Source: Actinomycetota bacterium (GTDB lineage Bacteria; Actinomycetota; Actinomycetes; Nanopelagicales; Nanopelagicaceae). From it: a stretch of DNA of 6,662 nucleotides. The position numbers were made by a program, and so were the translations under genes. The stretch is taken from positions 1 through 6,662 of the forward strand of contig CANHFN010000045.1 in NCBI GenBank assembly GCA_947459935.1, read 5' to 3'. Positions 5,851-6,662 of the stretch are shown here, piece after piece (the first letter of the stretch is position 1; each line of letters begins with the position of its first letter). Under the pieces are notes generated by a model. It made no database searches and was not told the origin of the DNA. It saw only the letters and a list, made by a program, of their open reading frames with translations.

Positions 5851-6090
5851 ATGTCAGTACAAGCTTTCATACTCATTCAAACCGAAGTTGGTAAAGCATC
5901 AGGAGTTGCAGATGCAGTTGCAAAGATTCCTGGAGTGACGCTCTCCGAGGGCGTAACTGGTCCTTATGATGTAATTATGCGCGCTGAAGCCCCAAGCATG
6001 GAGGATTTTGGCCGACTCGTACTATCAAAGGTTCAAGCGGTCCCTGGCATTACTCGCACCTTAACCTGCCCGGTAACACACCTTAGTTAA
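5851..6090 (+). CDS. Stand-alone Lrp/AsnC ligand-binding (RAM) domain protein
   Basis: This 79-residue protein corresponds to the C-terminal effector-binding and oligomerisation domain of Lrp/AsnC regulators, with no helix-turn-helix ahead of it. The pattern fits beta-alpha-beta-beta-alpha-beta: strand MSVQAFILIQTE, helix KASGVADAVAKI, strand VTLSEGVTG, GPYDVIMRAEA (37-47, with the family GPYD turn), helix SMEDFGRLVLSKVQ, strand TRTLTCPV. Such domains usually assemble as dimers to octamers and bind amino acids or similar small molecules. The ATG at 5851 is chosen over an upstream in-frame TTG at 5824 because homology begins here and AAAGGA is 6 nt upstream. Its ligand and partner are unknown. 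Small genes of this kind are common near thiL and ddl in actinobacteria (from memory). Without a DNA-binding part it is unlikely to be a direct repressor. The stop overlaps the ddl stop. Confidence 0.9.
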   Translation: MSVQAFILIQTEVGKASGVADAVAKIPGVTLSEGVTGPYDVIMRAEAPSMEDFGRLVLSKVQAVPGITRTLTCPVTHLS

Positions 6091-6662
6091 GAAGACAGCG
6101 CAGTATCTATGAGCGCTGAAATCAACTCTGTATAAGAAACTCCAGAAGCCTGCCATAACTTCGGATACACCGAAGTTCCTGTAAATCCTGGCATTGTATT
6201 TACTTCATTAATAACTATTTCACCATCATTTGTATAGAAGAAATCACACCGTGCTAGTCCAGAACATCCCAGAACATGAAAAGCCGAAACCGCTAAACGT
6301 CGAATTTCCTCAGTAGCATTGTTCGGGATATCTGCTGGGATCTTTACGGTAGTTGCGTCATCCAGATATTTGGCTTCAAAGTCATAAAACTCAAATTTAG
6401 GATCAACAATTATCTCACCAACAATTGATGCATCCACCTTGCCATCGCGCTCAAGAACTGCGCACTCAATTTCACGTCCATTTATTGCGGTTTCAATTAA
6501 GACTTTTGTGTCATATAACAACGCATCATTAATCGCTGACTCTAAATCGATAACGCTCTTTACCTTATGTGTACCTCGACTCGAGCCACCACTTGAAGGT
6601 TTCACAAACACTGGATAATTCAAAGTCTCTGTTTTACTGCGCCAGTCCTGACTGTTTACATC
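6087..6662 (-). CDS. ddl: D-alanine--D-alanine ligase, C-terminal 191 residues, 5' end beyond the window
   Basis: Ddl joins two D-alanines with ATP to make the dipeptide that ends peptidoglycan stem peptides. It is the target of D-cycloserine. The frame stays open to the right edge, so the TTG at 6623 is an internal leucine codon, not a start. Counting from the edge, visible ATP-grasp features are YPVFVKPSSGGSSRG (16-30, with the ATP-contacting lysine K21 and the glycine-rich loop), FYDFEAKYLDD (92-102, the omega-loop region), GLARCDFF (135-142, with the conserved arginine) and INEVNTMPGFT (151-161, Mg-binding E/N and substrate loop). The pattern closely follows mycobacterial Ddl. About half of the protein, the N-terminal part, is missing. 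The gene converges on the RAM-domain gene with a 4-bp overlap of stop codons. Confidence 0.96.
   Translation of the reverse strand, partial: DVNSQDWRSKTETLNYPVFVKPSSGGSSRGTHKVKSVIDLESAINDALLYDTKVLIETAINGREIECAVLERDGKVDASIVGEIIVDPKFEFYDFEAKYLDDATTVKIPADIPNNATEEIRRLAVSAFHVLGCSGLARCDFFYTNDGEIVINEVNTMPGFTGTSVYPKLWQASGVSYTELISALIDTALSS
6096..6118 (-). terminator. Weak candidate terminator hairpin at the ddl 3' end
   Basis: CAGCGC (6096-6101) and GCGCTG (6113-6118) form a perfect 6-bp stem with an 11-nt loop inside the final codons of ddl. On the minus strand the stem is followed by TCTTCTTAACT, T-rich but interrupted. On the plus strand it is followed by AAATC, with no T-run. It may weakly terminate ddl or only protect the message end. 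The large loop and broken T-tract keep confidence low. Confidence 0.3.

Noticed and set aside
6621..6623. TTG as the ddl start codon
   Set aside because: The frame remains open to the window edge and the codon falls just before the YPVFVKP core of the ATP-grasp domain, so the N-terminal half must lie outside.
1..6662. A defence system, mobile element, CRISPR array or novel gene cluster
   Set aside because: Every gene but the RAM-domain gene has a clear housekeeping assignment or conserved synteny, and there are no transposase signatures, repeat arrays or foreign-looking genes.

Overview
The window is a compact stretch of bacterial core genes, almost certainly from an actinobacterium. The evidence is the gene order recG-rsmD-coaD-sepIVA-like-DUF177-rpmF, an actinobacterial-type L28 (start MASTCDICGKGPSFGNN) next to recG, and a Ddl and RecG that read like mycobacterial or streptomycete versions. 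Sampled lines are only about mid-40s percent G+C and the genes are tightly packed. This suggests, as inference only, a small-genome low-GC lineage such as the freshwater Nanopelagicales (acI) rather than a soil actinomycete.

Layout. A minus-strand cluster fills 1-4528. In transcription order it holds recG (replication-fork helicase), rsmD (16S rRNA methyltransferase, TTG start), coaD (coenzyme A pathway), a DivIVA/SepIVA-like coiled-coil protein, a DUF177/YceD zinc-motif protein, and rpmF (ribosomal protein L32), which runs off the left edge. Spacings are 4 bp, 39 bp, 3 bp, an 8-bp overlap and 67 bp, so the first five genes look like one operon, with possible internal promoters before coaD and rpmF. 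A 135-bp divergent region separates recG from plus-strand rpmB (L28). rpmB converges on thiL (thiamine-monophosphate kinase, minus strand) across only 5 bp, and the rpmB terminator hairpin lies inside the end of thiL. thiL diverges from a small plus-strand stand-alone Lrp/AsnC ligand-binding (RAM) domain gene, which converges on the 3' part of ddl (D-alanine--D-alanine ligase). The last two genes share the four bases TTAA at their stop codons. ddl runs off the right edge.

Function. The cluster joins ribosome parts and maturation (L28, L32, RsmD, DUF177), genome maintenance (RecG), cofactor synthesis (CoaD, ThiL) and envelope or septal growth (SepIVA-like, Ddl). The linkage is a conserved actinobacterial housekeeping neighbourhood, not one dedicated pathway.

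I see no mobile element, CRISPR array, tRNA or rRNA gene, toxin-antitoxin pair, defence system or broken gene. No new system is evident. The points worth a second look are small: a palindrome in the recG/rpmB promoter region, two start sites with a leaderless-promoter signature (coaD, thiL), very tight convergent gene ends, an apparent absence of the DAK/FakA-type gene often found beside recG, and the orphan RAM-domain gene.
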